Part shown: piece after piece, positions 49,268 to 63,145 of the stretch
Layout: every line of letters starts with the position of its first letter
How positions within the stretch are numbered: the first letter of the stretch is position 1
Source: Ceratopteris richardii
Lineage: Eukaryota > Streptophyta > Polypodiopsida > Polypodiales > Pteridaceae
Reading direction: 5' to 3'
Length of the DNA stretch: 64,000 nucleotides
Assembly (NCBI GenBank): GCA_020310875.1
Contig: CM035439.1
Coordinates: 143,581,200-143,645,199, forward strand
The notes under the pieces: model-generated
Database searches by the model: none
The model's input: only the letters and a program-made list of their open reading frames with translations
Told to the model about the DNA's origin: nothing
Made by a program: the position numbers and the translations under genes

Positions 49268-52200
49268 TTTTTTTTTTTAAAGGAAGTTCGACCATGGCCT
49301 AATCTCCCGGACTTTGATTAAAATAATGAAGAAAAGTTACAGGTGATTGGGACTAGTGCCCATGGGACCCCCCAAATCCCACAAAGCAGGGGACGAGTTC
49401 GGTAAGCTAGAGGGCGTTACAAATGAGGCGTACAAAACTATCATCTCCTTCATGGGGGACCCATTTGGGTTTCAGCTTGTTATCTGGAGATAAATAGAGT
49501 GGTGTCTAAATGGAGGAGATCTCTTGTCTCGAGAGATTCTTTTACCTAGAAGAAACAAGGATTTCTCAATCGACCATTCCTTTGGGGTTTGGCCAAAGTT
49601 GACAGTACATCGCTCCCTCCAAATTTTCCAAAGAGTCTCGCCTCTGATGGCATTCCATAGCCTAGAAGAGCAGCCAACCGCCTCACCCAACAGCACCTGT
49701 TGCCAATTGATTTGGTTCGAGAGACACAGAATCTGTGTCACATGATGCCAGATAACATGGGACTTGGGGCAATCGAAGAGGTGAACAAGGTCTTCGATGC
49801 ATCGGTGGCACCGCTTGCACCATGGAGGCACACCACAGATTTTGTTGGCCCTTGCGTTGTACCAGATCCCTTTATGCAAGATTTGCCACATGAGAACAGA
49901 TTTCTTGATCTCAATAAGGGGGTGCCAAATTGACATGAACTTAAGTTCCCATCGAAGTTTGGACCAAGAAAGACACCACACCTTGTTAAGAGTGTGATGA
50001 ACATCTAAGTTATCTTTGAAGTTGGGAATTCTGGATAGTTTCTTACCATTGTTCCATTTGAGGCCCTCTAGGCAAGGAAGATCATGTCCGCCAAAAGGCG
50101 GGTAGTTGAGTGGTCCCATGCTGAACACCTGCTTTGAAGAAGATTCCATTCCTCGTGAGAAATTCTATGTCTTGGGTCTAAATCTTCAAACCTAACCCAC
50201 TCGCCGGTCTCTTGTTTCCAGAGTTGTTTCCACTGTTTGTACCCCTTGTTCCAAAGTCGCTTAGTCGTTTGGAGGTTCCAAGACTCCACCTCCCTTAAGC
50301 CACTGATCGGGAACCAGATAGAGTCATTTTGTCTTATCCCCGCAGCCCACTTCCACTCATCACTGACTCTGATGAATTGTTTGGCTTTGTTCCAACTCTT
50401 CGATAATGAACACACGAGGCTAGAGCCTTTAGGGAACACCGGGTGGGGGGAGAACAACAGCGTGAGGATCCCAATGTCCTTCCAGCCGGGAAGACCAACT
50501 AAGGTAAGGTCTTTCGAATTTCTGAAGATCAATTTAGCCTAGGAGGACTCTCTATTGCACCAAGCCTTGATAAACCACTTTGCCGCCAGCTTGTCAGCTA
50601 ACCCAGTGATATCCAAGATAGCCAAGCCTCCAGAGTCTTTTGAGCTAATGCAAGTTTCCCATTTGATTTTGGGAATCCCCCTCCTATTAGGGTCCCCCGT
50701 CCATAGAAAGTTTCTGCAGATCCTTTCCACTTTGGCCAATTCTTTCTCCTTAGGTCTCCAACACGAGATATAGTAAATAATCGTAGAAAGCATAAATGTG
50801 TTGACAACCATTGCACGCCCTGCCAAGTTAGCTTGCATACCTTTCCAATGATTTAGTTTGTTATCCAGTTTGGATAGAATCCAGTTCCACCGTTGGTCCA
50901 TCGAGATGTTGAAGCCCATCGGAATGCCGAGGAGACGGAAGACTTGGCCCCTAGGGATAACTTGGCACCCCTGAGCAATCAACAGTTGGGGCGGAGGCCC
51001 ATGGATTGCTCTGAAAGCAGTTTTAGCATGGTTGATTTTTGAACCTGACGCCTTACAAAAGGTGTCGAGGCAGTTCCAAAACACCTCAATGCAGTTTCTA
51101 TCGTTATGAACAAAAGCATTCATGTCATCGGCAAAGAGTCTAGCAATCATCTGGTCGTGGCCAAGGGGCAGGGAGAGACCTTTGAGATTTCCAGCATCCA
51201 AGTGATGCTTAAATAGGCGACTGAGGCCATCAGAGGCGATAGCGAAGAGTAATGGAGCCAGTGGGCAACCTTGCCTGATAGATCTTTTTAAAGGTATGGG
51301 TTCAGAGAGCTTACCATTGATGTTTATTCTCGTTGAGGCATTTCCGAGTAGAGTGGAAACCATCTTCGTGAACTTTCGGCTGCATCCAAGATCTTTCAGA
51401 GATTGAAGAATAAAGTCCCATTCCAATCTGTCATATGCTTTGTCGAAGTCGATCTTAATGAATATCAGCTCTTGAGCAGACTCCTCAGCAAGTGCAAGGC
51501 CTTCCCAAATATCGACGATTGCTTCAAGTATAGATCTAGTTGATAAAGCCTTTCTGGTCCTCACAGAGCCATGACTTTAAATGACACGAGATTCTGTTGG
51601 CGATTACTTTGGCGATTATCTTGTACCCAGTTTGGAGCATGGTAATTGGCCGCCAGTTTTCAATTTTTTTCTTGTCTCCCCTTTTGTGAATTAATTTGAT
51701 GACACCATTATTAAGACACTCAGGGAGGGCACCAAAGGAGAGAGCCTCTTGCCACACAAGACACAGCGGGGTGGCCACCACGTGCTTAAAGGACTTGAAA
51801 AACTCATTGGTGAGTCCATCCGGGCTCGGACTCTTCCCATTGTGGAGAGAATCAATAACCTCGATAATTTTGTTCTCTGAAATGTTAGCATCCAACAGAT
51901 AGATCATGTTCGGAGGGATTCTAGATTGAGCCACCCTTGAGATGGCTGCCATGCAATCACGTCTCTGCGGGGAAAGAGGAGTCGAGACCCCGAGAAGATG
52001 GGTGAAGTGCTCGACGATGATAGATCTATTTTCAACTTCCGTGCTGCATTCGATCCCATTGTTGTCGACCAAGAAGGGAATGGCTTCCCTAGCTTGTTTT
52101 CTTTTAAGGATGTTACACATCTCTTTCGAAGGTTTGTCAGCCTTCCCCACCCACCAATCTTTGAAAAAAAAATGTAGATTTTTCCTTTGAACCTCTTCCT

Positions 52201-53300
52201 CGAGTCTTAGTCTTCCCCTAATTTTTAGAAGCCCTTGTTGGCATTGCAAGTTACCTTTTTTCACTTCTTCTTCAAGACGTGAGAGCCTCCGATACACCTT
52301 TTCTCTCCTTTTATTCCGAATATCTCTTATGGCCTTATGTGTCCTGATCAAAATTTTTCTAGTCCTTTCCACCGCACTTCTCCAGCACTTAGCCGGTTCA
52401 TTACAGTGGGCAAAAGCCTCCGCCCAAACTGTGGAAATTTCTTGGTGCACAGAGGGGAGGGAAAATGACGTCTGGCAAGCTTGGAACCAAGAAGCTTTTC
52501 GGAGCATGGGAATCGGTTTGAAGGAAAGAGTAATCGGGTAGTGGTCCGAGATAGTCAGGTCCATGTGTTGGGAAATCGAAGGAATACCCCACTGGAGGAT
52601 GGTGTTTTGGTCGATGTAACATCTATCAAGTCTAGCTTTCCTCAGAGAGTCTCCCAATTGGAGGTTAGACCAGGAGAACCCCTTCATGTCTTTCACCTCG
52701 ACTAGGTCGAGATGGAACTTGATTTTATCCCATATCTCTTTCTCCTGACCGTCAATAATTTTCCCCTTGTTATTCCAACGGTCCTCAGGAAATTCAACCA
52801 TGTTGAAGTCCCCGCAAAGCAAAACATTGTGAGAGAGGGAGTCAAGGGAAGTCCAAGTGTCGACTCTGTCTGTCTCCCCATTAGGGGCATAAATTGAGAC
52901 CACAGTGAATTGATCAGGTGGCCCGATAGAGGCAGCAATCCACCGATGATTCCGATCTTCACAAGTCAATGTCAATCTACCGGACCCGGAGTGACAAATA
53001 CCGATGGCAGCACCCCCCGCCCCCCTAGGGTGCGAAGTGGAGAACCAAAGGTGGTTCGGAGAAATGCATTTAAGCCGTTTCTAGAGATCCTCTGCATTGA
53101 TTTTAATCTCTTGTAAGCAGATAAAGTTAGGGTTGAGGCACTTGTCTTTGAACCATTGACCAAGAATCGCCGCTCTTGAAGGGTCCGACAAACCCCTGAC
53201 ATTTAGCGAAGTGATTTTCATTATTGATGGTTGCCCTCTTTGGGGGGAGGGACCCGATCTTTTTTCCTCCCCACTTCTTGACTTAGGATCCAACACTTTT
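49268..53300 (-). mobile_element. Near-complete L1-type LINE (ORF2), 5' truncated
   Basis: Endonuclease, reverse transcriptase and zinc-binding domains in order on the minus strand. The protein begins MKITSLNVRGLSDPSR (53221). Endonuclease motifs: ICLQEIKI, VVSIYAPNGE, LLCGDFNMVEF and SDHYPITL. Reverse transcriptase: IENWRPITML, FIKIDFDKAYDRLEW, IRQGCPLAPLLFAIASDGL and the catalytic RLFADDMNAF. The zf-RVT end has CKRCHRCIEDLVHLFDC. An A-tail (T-run at about 49270-49280 on the plus strand) closes it. Damage is slight: TAG at 53081-53083, a frameshift near 51540, TAG at 50536-50538 and a frameshift near 50110. ORF1 is absent, so the copy is probably 5' truncated. Confidence 0.93.
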
Positions 53301-54000
53301 AGTCTTCTTCATGGGAATCCATTTACTTTTCAACTTGTTGTCTTCAATAGCGAACACCCTAGTATTGTGTTTGAACAAGAGGATTTTTTACAATCACGAA
53401 TTTTTCTAGTTAGGCAACCTAGGGATTTTTTAATATACCACTCTCTAAGAGGTTTATCAAAGTTGGTCTTGCATTTTCTCTTCTAGATCTTCCAAATCAC
53501 TTTGCTTCTAACATGTTCCATAGGACAGAGGAGCAATTGATTGCCTCACCAAATAAAGCTTGCTTCCAAGTAAAGCTTCACTTCCCCTCTCGAGAATTTG
53601 CCTCACTAGAACCATCTTACTATTCTCGATCAGAGGGGTGCCATAAATCCATAAATTTAAACTCCCATCTGAGTCAGGACCACTTCAGACACCGCTTCAT
53701 GTTAAGCAAACAATGAAAGTGCAAGTTTCACTTGATTCTCATCATCTTCTTCGTTTTCTTATCATTGTGCCATCTCAAACCTTTCAAATGATGGGGATCC
53801 TAGCCATCAAGAGGCTTGTCTTTATTTCCCCCATGCAACATTGTGCATCTTAGAAGGCACCAATCTTCAAAATCCATTCTCCAAGGTGGGTCAATGTCCT
53901 CAAATTTGATCCAATGTCTTCTATCTTGATTATAAATACTTCTGCTTATGAAATCCTTTGCTCTATAGTTTTTGTGATGTGTTCTTTCACACAAACTCAT
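53301..54000 (-). pseudogene. LINE fragment, C-terminal region
   Basis: Collinear with the C-terminal part of the neighbouring LINE: LRWEFKFMDLWHPSD against LRWELKFMSIWHPLIE, and DFEDWCLLRCTMLHGGN against the HEEWNLLQSRCSAW segment. It is older, with stops, and directly abuts the younger LINE's 5' end, so one LINE probably landed in or next to the other. Confidence 0.72.
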
Positions 54001-54685
54001 TATAATGTTTCTCTGTGTGTTAATGTGTGTGTGTGTGTATTTGCATGGTGTGTGCATGTGTTTCATTATCTTATTTTCCTTACAGTAGACTATTTATATA
54101 TGGATCGATAGATTTTGAATGGATAATCCACATTGAAAACCTTTTTCCTTTGAGTTTGGATGAACAACCCACATTAGAAACATTTTTCCTTCCGAACAAC
54201 AAAGGTAACTAACAATAGATTTTGTTGATTTCTTTTTCAAAAATAAGTATATAAATTTTGTTCAATATTCCGTTGATTCTTTTTTCACCATAAATATATA
54301 GATTTAGTTCATAGTAGGGCTCACACAAACTATCCTTATATTGTAATTGTACCGGTTAAGCTTGGAAAACATAGGCTTTTTCAATTTGATGCGCTTATTT
54401 TAAATCCTCTAATATTTTATATGATCCTTTATCTTACGGGTTCTTGCTTTTCCACACCCTTTTTAAAGCCTAAGTGTAAAAGAAACCCTTAATAAAATGT
54501 TCGTATGACAAGCTTTAGGTAGGTATATATGAATATTTAGAAATGTGCATATGTATTTTTCCATATGTATTGTGCATTCTTTTTAGGAAAAACATTTTAG
54601 TTCAAAGCCATTCTTTTAGTAATTTAGATATCATCCATCATTTTTGTAAAAGCGGTCATTCAAAGTTGACCATTCTTTTTAGTGT
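54001..54685. other. No recognisable feature
   Basis: AT-rich sequence with a short TG run (54018-54062). No coding motif. Confidence 0.4.
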
Positions 54686-55226
54686 CACTACAACATATGA
54701 GGGGCATACCGACGCTGCATATACCGACGGTCATAGTCGGCGTCGGTATAGCCCTTAGAAAATCTCACTGAGAGATACCGACGGTCAAGTGACCGTCGGT
54801 ATCACCGTTTTAAACGGATCGTCGGTGTGGCCCACAGCTGCCGGTATAAGCGTCGGTATAGGCGTCGGTATAAGGGTCAGTATGAGCGTCGGTATAAGCG
54901 TGGGTAATTTACTGGCAACTACCGACGCGTATACCGATGTCCATACCGGCGCCAATACCGGCGGCGAGTTTTAAACATACCGCGAACCCGAGAGCAAAAC
55001 GTCACATTTCTGTGCGTGTTTGAGTACTATCGGTCTACTGTCGAACTTGTGCGCGTGAACCTGCATTGTCTTGTGCACACACACACACACGGATCTCTCT
55101 CTCTCTCTACACACACACTCTCTCTCGGCTTAGATCTCACATCTTGGTAAGTGTTGCGCATACTATTAGCATTTGTGTTTCTCTATGCTTTAGGGTTTCT
55201 AATTTCTCTTTTCGTTGATTTTGCAG

Positions 55227-55313
55227 AAGTTCTTTGGCGTCGATTGTTTGGAATTGGACGAAAGACGACCTACATTACGCTTTGACGACAACGATTCAAA
55301 GAGGGACATACTT
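55227..55313 (+). other. Candidate 5' exon of the family II element
   Basis: An 87-base segment between acceptor ttttgcag (ends 55226) and donor gtaagtg (from 55314), preceded by another donor gtaagtg at 55147. The first base positions relative to the subterminal repeats resemble the leader exon of CACTA copy B. It contains no ATG in a long frame. Confidence 0.5.
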
Positions 55314-55337
55314 GTAAGTGATTCTTTTATTCGCTAT

Positions 55338-55352
55338 TGATAGAGAGAGAAG

Positions 55353-55424
<72 letters not shown>

Positions 55425-56025
55425 AGAAAGGAAGAAACACATTAATTTACACATGCATACATACACACATACATGTACACACATGCATGCTTACATACAC
55501 ACACCTATACACACATGCATGCTTACATACACACACACATATACACATATGCATGCATACACACACACATAAATTTACACACATGCATACATACACACAC
55601 ATGCATACACACATACATACACACACATATATACACATATGCATACATACACATACACACACACATACATACACACACGCATATATACACACATGCATGC
55701 ATACATACACACACATATACCGGCATGCATGCATACACACATATATACACACATGCATACATACACACATATACACACATGCATGTATACATACACACAC
55801 ATGTATACACATGCATACACATACACACACATACACATACATGCATGCATACATACAAACACGTACACACACATGCACACACATCCATGCCTACATACAC
55901 ACACATACACATACACACACATGTATACACATGTATACACATGTATACATACACACACACACATGTACACATGCATACATACACACACATATATACACAC
56001 ATGCATGCATACACACATATAATCC
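55338..56025. repeat. (GA)n tract and ACAY array
   Basis: GA-rich microsatellite 55338-55430, then acatacacac/catgcatgc repeats to 56025. Family I elements carry the same two repeat classes in the same order. Confidence 0.93.
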
Positions 56026-56078
56026 TATTTTTATTTTGAAGCTTTTCTTTTACATCAAATATATAAAAATAGGATTAG

Positions 56079-57785
56079 GCTTTTAGGGTTAAATATTTAA
56101 GATTAGGGTTTTAGGGTTTTAACACCTACATATCATATATGCACACATACACATGCACATATAATACATATATACATGTATATACACATGTATACAGAAA
56201 TATACATATTTTAGGTCTAGATATTTAAGATTAGGGTTTTAGGGTTTAGTATTTTAGATTTAAGTCTAAGTCTTTCTTATTAGGGTTTTAGGATTTTAAT
56301 ACGCAGATAACATATATACACAAGCACACATATACATATAATGCATACATACATGTAGATACACATGCATACAAAAATATACATATTTTAGATTTAAATC
56401 TTTAAGATTAGGGTTTTAGGGTTCTAACACCTACATAACATATATGCACACATACACATACACATGTAATACATATATACATGTATATACACATGTATAC
56501 AAAAATATACATATTTTAGGTCTAGATATTTAAGATTAGGGTTTTAGGGTTTAGTATTTCAGATTTAAGTCTAAGTCTTTTTGATTAGGGTTTTAGGATT
56601 TTAATACGTAGATAACATATATACACAAGCACACATATACATATAATACATACATACATGTAGATACACATGCATACAAAAATATACATATTTTATATTT
56701 AAATCTTTAATTTATGGTTTTAGGGTTATAACACCTACATAACATATATGCACACATACACACACACATGTAATACATATATACACGTATATACACATGT
56801 ATACAGAAATATACATATTTTAGGTCTAGATATTTAAGATTAGGGTTTTAGGGTTTAGTATTTCAGATTTAAGTCTAAGTCTTTCTGAATAGGGTTTTAG
56901 GATTTTAATACGTAGATAACATATATACACAAACATGTAGATACACATGCATACAAAAATATACATATTTTAGATTTAAATCTTTAAGATTAGGGTTTTA
57001 GGGTTATAACACCTACATAACATATATGCACACATACACATACACATGTAATACATGTATACATGTATATACACATGTATACAGAAATATACATATTTTA
57101 GGTCTAGATATTTAAGATTACGGTTTTAGGGTTTAGTATTTCAGATTTAAGTCTAAGTCTTTCTGATTAGGGTTTTAGGATTTTAATACGTAGATAACAT
57201 ATATACACAAGCACACATATACATATAATACATACATACATGTAGATACACATGCATAAAAAAATATACATATTTTAGATTTAAATCTTTAAATTTAGGG
57301 TTTTAGGGTTATAACACCTACATAACATATATGCACACATACACATGCACATATAATACATATATGCATGTATATACACATGTATACAGAAATATACATA
57401 TTTTAGGTCTAAATATTTAAGATTAGGGTTTTAGGGCTTAGTATTTCATATTTAAGTCTAAGTCTTTCTGATTAGGGTTTTAGGATTTTAATACGTAGAT
57501 AACATATATACATAAACACACATATACATATAATACATACATACATGTAGATACACATGCATACAAAAATATACATAATCTATATTTAAATCTTTAAGAT
57601 TAGTGTTTTAGGGTTATAACACCTACATAAGATATATGCACACATACACATGCACATGGAATACATATATACATGGATATACACATGTATACAGAAATAT
57701 ACATATTTTAGGTCTACATATTTAAGATTAGGGTTTTAGGGTTTAGTATTTCAGATCTAGAATTTTAAGATTAGGGTTTTAATTA
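56079..57785. repeat. ~300-base tandem satellite with telomere-like TTAGGGTTTTAGGG motifs
   Basis: The landmark tattttaggtcta recurs at about 56208, 56514, 56816, 57097, 57397 and 57703, spacing 281-306 bases. Each unit has two half-units, each combining taagattagggttttagggt with an ACAY block, so a ~150-base sub-period is visible. About 5.7 units. The TTTAGGG-like pieces are degenerate and never form a pure telomere array. Confidence 0.9.
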
Positions 57786-58065
57786 AATATATATAATTAA
57801 ATATATAAAATTAAATATATAAAAATAGGATTACGTAAGCAAAAAAATCTGAATATATAAATAAATATATATATAAAATAAGATAATTATATACATAAAC
57901 CAATATAAAAAGAACTAGTGTTTTAAATAATTTAATTAAACATTTATAATTAAATATATAAAATTAAATATATAAAAATAGGATTACGTAAGGAAAAAAT
58001 CTGAATATATAAATAAATATATATATATATATAATAAGATAATTATACACATAAATAAATATAAA
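57786..58065. other. A/T-rich spacer
   Basis: Two similar ~170-base blocks (aataggattacgtaagcaaaa near 57826 and aataggattacgtaaggaaa near 57978) made mostly of atataa words. No gene. Confidence 0.6.
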
Positions 58066-60084
58066 AAGAACAGCAGTATACAGCTTTTGCCCAATAACAA
58101 TGAGGCATATTCTTCTCAGCCATTAAGGCTCTTGCTATTTCTACAATATGTCTGTTTTTACGTTCAGCAACACCATTCTGTTGTGGTGTGTACCTGCATG
58201 AAAACTGACGCCGAATTCCATGATTTTTTAGAAAACTGCTGAAACTCATTTGACATGTATTCATCTCCTCCATCAGATCTTAATGTCTGAATGTACTTCC
58301 CTGTCTGCTTTTCCACCATAACTTTAAAATTCGGGAAGTGAGTAAACACCTTGCTCTTCTCTTTCATGAAATATACCCATACTTTGCGTGTATGGTCATC
58401 AATGAAAGTAACATAAAACCTGCAACCACCCATAGATGTGGTCTTTGTTGGACCCCAAACATCTGTATGTACTACTTCTAGTACATTCTCACTAACATGC
58501 TTGTCATGTGGAAATGATGCTCTTGACTGTTTACCAAATTGACATGTTGCACATACCTTTTGCATTTCTGCAACTTTGAAATTTGGTAGTCCATGGACAA
58601 TCTCCTTTGACTGCATCAGTTTTAGCCTTTGCAAGTTTGCATGTCCAATCCGTTTGTGCCATATCTCTATATCTGCAATAACTCCTGCACCTTTTGCAAA
58701 CATGGCTGCATTCATTTCAGGAATCTTCATATTTAAGGTGAACATCCTACCCACTTTGTTTCCTTTGGCAACCAATCGTCCATCCTGCTTGTACTCTTCT
58801 ACATATAATCCATCAGCATTGAACTTGATTTGTAATCCCTGGTCAACCATTTGTCCAACAGAAACCAGATTCTTTGTTATATTTGGAACATGCAGCACAT
58901 CAGCAAGATGTTTTACCTTTCCATCCTCCATAGATAATGCTATGTTTCCTGTATGCTCAATAGGATGTGATGTATCATCACCTATTTCAACATATCCAGG
59001 AACTGGTATTTTTTGCAAACTACTAAACCATTCTGCATGACTGGTCATGTGATTTGAAGCACCTGAATCAACATACCAGACATTATCATTCAATTTTGAA
59101 AAACCAGCAGACATTGTATTCATCATGTGATGTTGAACCATAAACAGCTTCTCAGAATCATCTGCACTTGTGGATGCATAGTTGTTTTGCTGCCTTCTGT
59201 TATTTTGATTCTTCAACTTGCAATCACGTTCAAAGTGTCCAGGTTTACCACAATTCCAACATCCTTTACTATCATTACCTGAATCATTTCTTTGGAAATT
59301 TCTGCGACCTCTTTGACTCCCCCTGCCTCGAAACTGTCCTCTTCCTCCTGCATGATTCTGTTGTTGACTTTGGTCTTGGTTATTGTTTCCTCTTCCACTT
59401 CCAAAACCTCTACCTCTGCCTCTTCCTCTGCCAGAGTAGAATACCTGCTCAGAACTGGGCTTTCCTTGGGAGTTTGAATCCTCACCAAGATTCTTTTCTT
59501 CAATAATGAGCATAGATACCAAATCAACAAAATTCGGAATATTTTCCTTGGTCTGTATAGAAGTTTTGAACTGCTTATATGCAGCTCCTAAACCACGAAG
59601 GCACACTTCCACCTTATCATCATCATCTACATTCACACCAATAGGTGCAAGTGACTCACATATACTTTTGATTTTTAGAGTGTAGTCACTTACCGACATG
59701 CTCTTTTTCTCCAATGTATGCAGCTCGTTCTTGAGTTGCAACTTCCGTGCCTTTGTATTGGTCTCGTACAAAGTGACCAAAAGTGTTCCAAGCCTCTTTT
59801 GGAGTCTTGGCATCCTGTATGTGTCCAATCATGCTATCCTGTATGCTAACAGATAGCCAATACATTACCTTTCGTGCTCCTTGATTCCATTCCTCATATG
59901 CTCTTAACTGTTCTGCAATACAATTCCTTTCTGATAACTGCGGAGCATTTTCATTCTCTCCTTTTATGTACTTCCAATAGCCTTTTCCCATTAGGAAATT
60001 TGTCATTCTGAATCTCCAAGCATGGAAGTTGTTCTTGTCCAGCTTATCGCTCATAAGCTGACTCATTCCATCTGCGTTTGCCAT
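58066..60084 (-). pseudogene. Ty1/copia gag, protease and integrase (copia F), cut off inside integrase
   Basis: Begins MANADGMSQLMSDKLDKNNF at 60084. Gag (UBN2 type) runs through SMIGHIQDAKTPKEAWNTF. An extra T in a run near 59780 then shifts the frame before LLVTLYETNTKARKLQLK. Next come a zinc knuckle CWNCGKPGHFERDC, protease WYVDSGASNHMT, the pre-integrase HKRIGHANLQRL and CATCQFGKQSR, and integrase with FIDDHTRKVWVYF, LRSDGGDEYMS and, after a second frameshift near 58240, GVAERKNRHI. The sequence stops at about 58066 (WAKAVYC), so reverse transcriptase, RNase H and the 3' LTR are absent. Few mutations otherwise suggest a rather young copy. Confidence 0.92.
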
Positions 60085-60448
60085 TTTTGCAACAATTCAC
60101 AACATCCCAACACACTACAAGCAGCACTTCTGCTTGAACACTATTGCACTATGACGTGACAGTTCGATCTCAGAAAAACACAGTTTTCGTGTTTCAACAG
60201 TACACGAAATCGCTTGAAATTCTGGATCTGGAATATATGAGTGTCGCCGAACACAACGCAGTTACAATTTCTGAAACTGAGCTGGTTTTTCTCTGGGCTC
60301 CACCTTGCGGGCTCAAAACAGAGGTCGAGATGGCTCTGAAACTTCGATTTTCGTAGCAAACGGAGGCCGTTTGTGAAATCGCGTTTTCTCCACGCCTTGC
60401 CACGTAGTCTTCACCGTCGCCTTCTCTACGAGCTCTCTACAGCCACGC

Positions 60449-60462
60449 TGGCTCTGATACCA
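60449..60462 (-). promoter_or_regulatory. Primer-binding site of copia F
   Basis: On the minus strand TGGTATCAGAGCCA follows the LTR end CCTCGTGACA. It is complementary to the 3' end of plant initiator Met tRNA, the usual copia primer. Confidence 0.9.
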
Positions 60463-60824
60463 TGTCACGAGGAAGGAGATAAGGAAGAGAGCTCACACAC
60501 ACACACTCACTCTCAAGGAGAAGCACACACACAAATTGAGACAGGGAATAATGATCTTCTTCTTCTTCTTCTTCTATTACATAAAAGGAATGTATAAGAA
60601 TGACCTTAAAAACAAGAATACAACAAGTGCAATATATAAAGACCAGTACATAAGGAAAAACCTAATGTCCGCGAATGAGTGAGCTAGCAAGAAACAAATG
60701 TGCCATCACTCTCGGTAGATAAATCTAATAAAGCTCAATGAAGTATCCCTGACATATATCGGCGTGACCACTATACATGTCAGAGAAATGAAAAACTGGT
60801 ACATGTCATCCTGGATCATCACAT
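60463..60824 (-). repeat. 5' LTR of copia F (outer border uncertain)
   Basis: Starts (plus strand) tgtcacgagg directly next to the primer site. It contains a CTT trinucleotide run (60551-60578). The far border is set only by the likely LTR start of the next element and is uncertain; there is no second copy in the window. Confidence 0.5.
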
Positions 60825-61746
60825 GTTGAGCTTGATATCTCAACACCATTACTTTTGTGAAAAAGTTGTTGAACAGTTTTTTAGTTATAGTCCATTCCTT
60901 TTGTGCTTTAATTATTCTCCGCAACTTTTTGTGAAAAGAATTCATCGCTACATATTTACTTCCAAAACTCTATATAAAGGGCTCAGGAATGCATTTTTGT
61001 AGGGGAGTTCATACTCAATAATTGTGAATAAATAGTCATTTTTTGTGCAAAGAGTTTCACTTTTTTTATCTATTTTTGTTCATCTATTGTGCTCTATCAT
61101 CTTTGGAGTCTATACTATTTTTTTGCTTCCTTGCATATTTTATTATGTGCTACTTCTTAGAGCTTTAATATTCTACATCGGTATCAGAGCCAGTTTATGC
61201 ATCAAAGTTGCTATACCTGAGGTATATGCATAAGATGGAGCACGAATAAGGTGATTCTTTGCAAGTATCCTCTTTAGGATGGCCAATAGAAATAATTAAA
61301 TAGAAAAGCTCAGTAAAACCAATTATAAAGCCTAGAATTTTTGCATATCTGCATATCTTATGGGTACGAATCTGCATGGATTAATTAGTGGGACTAAACC
61401 TCAACCGAACTTCCCTGACCAAAATCTAACACCATAGCAAATCTGCGAATATTAGAAGTGGAATGAGAGTGACAAAAAGTTAATCTTTGTATTATCATAA
61501 AATATTGAGTCAAGTATGATAGGACACATACAGGACTTGAGAACAAGTAAGGAGATTTTGAAAGCATTAGAATGAATATTCCCAACAACAACAAAGGCCA
61601 GGCATATTCAACTGAAGAATGAGTTAAATAATTTGCGAAAAGATATATGATAGTTAATAAATGATTATGTTTTAAAAACTAAGCAGATTCTGGATGCACT
61701 TGGTTAAATTTCATGAATAGTTGAAGATGATGATTTAGTTGCATTT
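60825..61746 (+). pseudogene. Decayed Ty1/copia element, LTR and gag (copia G)
   Basis: A probable LTR (60825-61177) ends ttctaca before tcGGTATCAGAGCCA, a mutated initiator-Met primer site (61178-61193). The following sequence contains a decayed UBN2 Gag on the plus strand: SSMIGHIQDL at about 61514, a KARHIQLKNEL segment at about 61587 and VEDDDLVAF at about 61722. Many stops occur. The Gag is cut at 61746 by CACTA copy C. It is a different, older copia from F. Confidence 0.68.
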
Positions 61747-62246
61747 GACTACAAGGAATATGGGCGCATAGCGACGGTTAAGGCAACACAATTTCGTCGC
61801 TATAAAATTGCAAAACGTATCGCAATGAGCGTCGAGCATGCACCATCGATTAATCGACGAGCCAAACGACGTTTTTTTCGACGTGTGGTGCGACGGGGTG
61901 TGAGACGCTCGCATAGAGCATCGCTAACACGACGGTTTTAATCAGCGTCGCATAAGGGACGCTAAAGATGTCGCTTATGCGGCATCAACTCTAGTGGTTT
62001 TTTCAACGCGTTAGCATCGCTTACACGACAATTTGTTGACGGAAAAAAATTAAAATGTTGGAGGCTCTTCGATCGGCATTTTCACGCATCTAATCGAAGA
62101 GCTCTCCAGTTTTCCCAATTGCACTGCGCTTACGAGCTAAAACAAGTATATGCAGAATTGTTGTTTTGCTTAAGCTCTCTCTTATTGTCTCCCTCTATCT
62201 CTGTTTCTCTCTTTCTACATCTTTCTCTCTTTGAATTCTCTCTCTC

Positions 62247-62288
<42 letters not shown>

Positions 62289-62307
62289 CTTTCTCTCTTT
62301 ATTGTAG

Positions 62308-62350
62308 GTTATTCAAGAAGCTAACCAAGCAAAAAGTATGGCTAACTATT
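62308..62350 (+). CDS. Leader exon of the plus-strand gene, CACTA copy C
   Basis: After the acceptor ctctttattgtag the exon holds ATGGCTAACTATT (ATG at 62338) followed by donor gtaagtag. The matching exon in copy B differs by one base in the coding part (AAT for TAT). Later exons are beyond the window. Confidence 0.72.
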
Positions 62351-62617
62351 GTAAGTAGAATTTCTATTCTTTGTATATCATTTGAATTGTGTTATTTTCA
62401 TTAGATAGCATACTCACACTTATTGATATGCACTTATATAATTATACATGATGAAGATGCACTTTCACACATATACACATATACACATGCACATACACAC
62501 ACATATATATACACAGATACATGTGCATATACACTTAGACATACACACATATACACATGCATATGCACAAACATTTCTACAACCACATAAAAAGACTTAC
62601 ATGCATGCATTATTGCA

Positions 62618-63145
<528 letters not shown>

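Larger units (their letters stand above)
54686..58065 (+). mobile_element. CACTA family II element, left part only
   Basis: Begins CACTACAACATATGAGGGGC with ATACCGACG/CGTCGGTAT subterminal repeats to about 54990, the same set as at 2285-2593. Inside are a 5' UTR-like region with splice sites, GA and ACAY repeats and a ~300-base satellite. No transposase exon is reached before the sequence joins a truncated copia at about 58065, so the right part is missing here. Confidence 0.8.

Noticed and set aside
49268..53300. Target duplication of the near-complete LINE
   Set aside because: Only a five-base AACAC resemblance was found near the two ends, too short to accept for an L1-type insertion.
56079..57785. 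A real interstitial telomere
   Set aside because: No uninterrupted TTTAGGG array exists; the motifs are degenerate parts of a ~300-base unit.
56079..57785. CRISPR-like array
   Set aside because: Units are long, similar throughout and lack unique spacers; the context is plant transposons.
60449..60462. tRNA gene fragment
   Set aside because: The match to the Met tRNA 3' end is a retrotransposon primer-binding site; no cloverleaf is around it. The same holds at 61178-61193.
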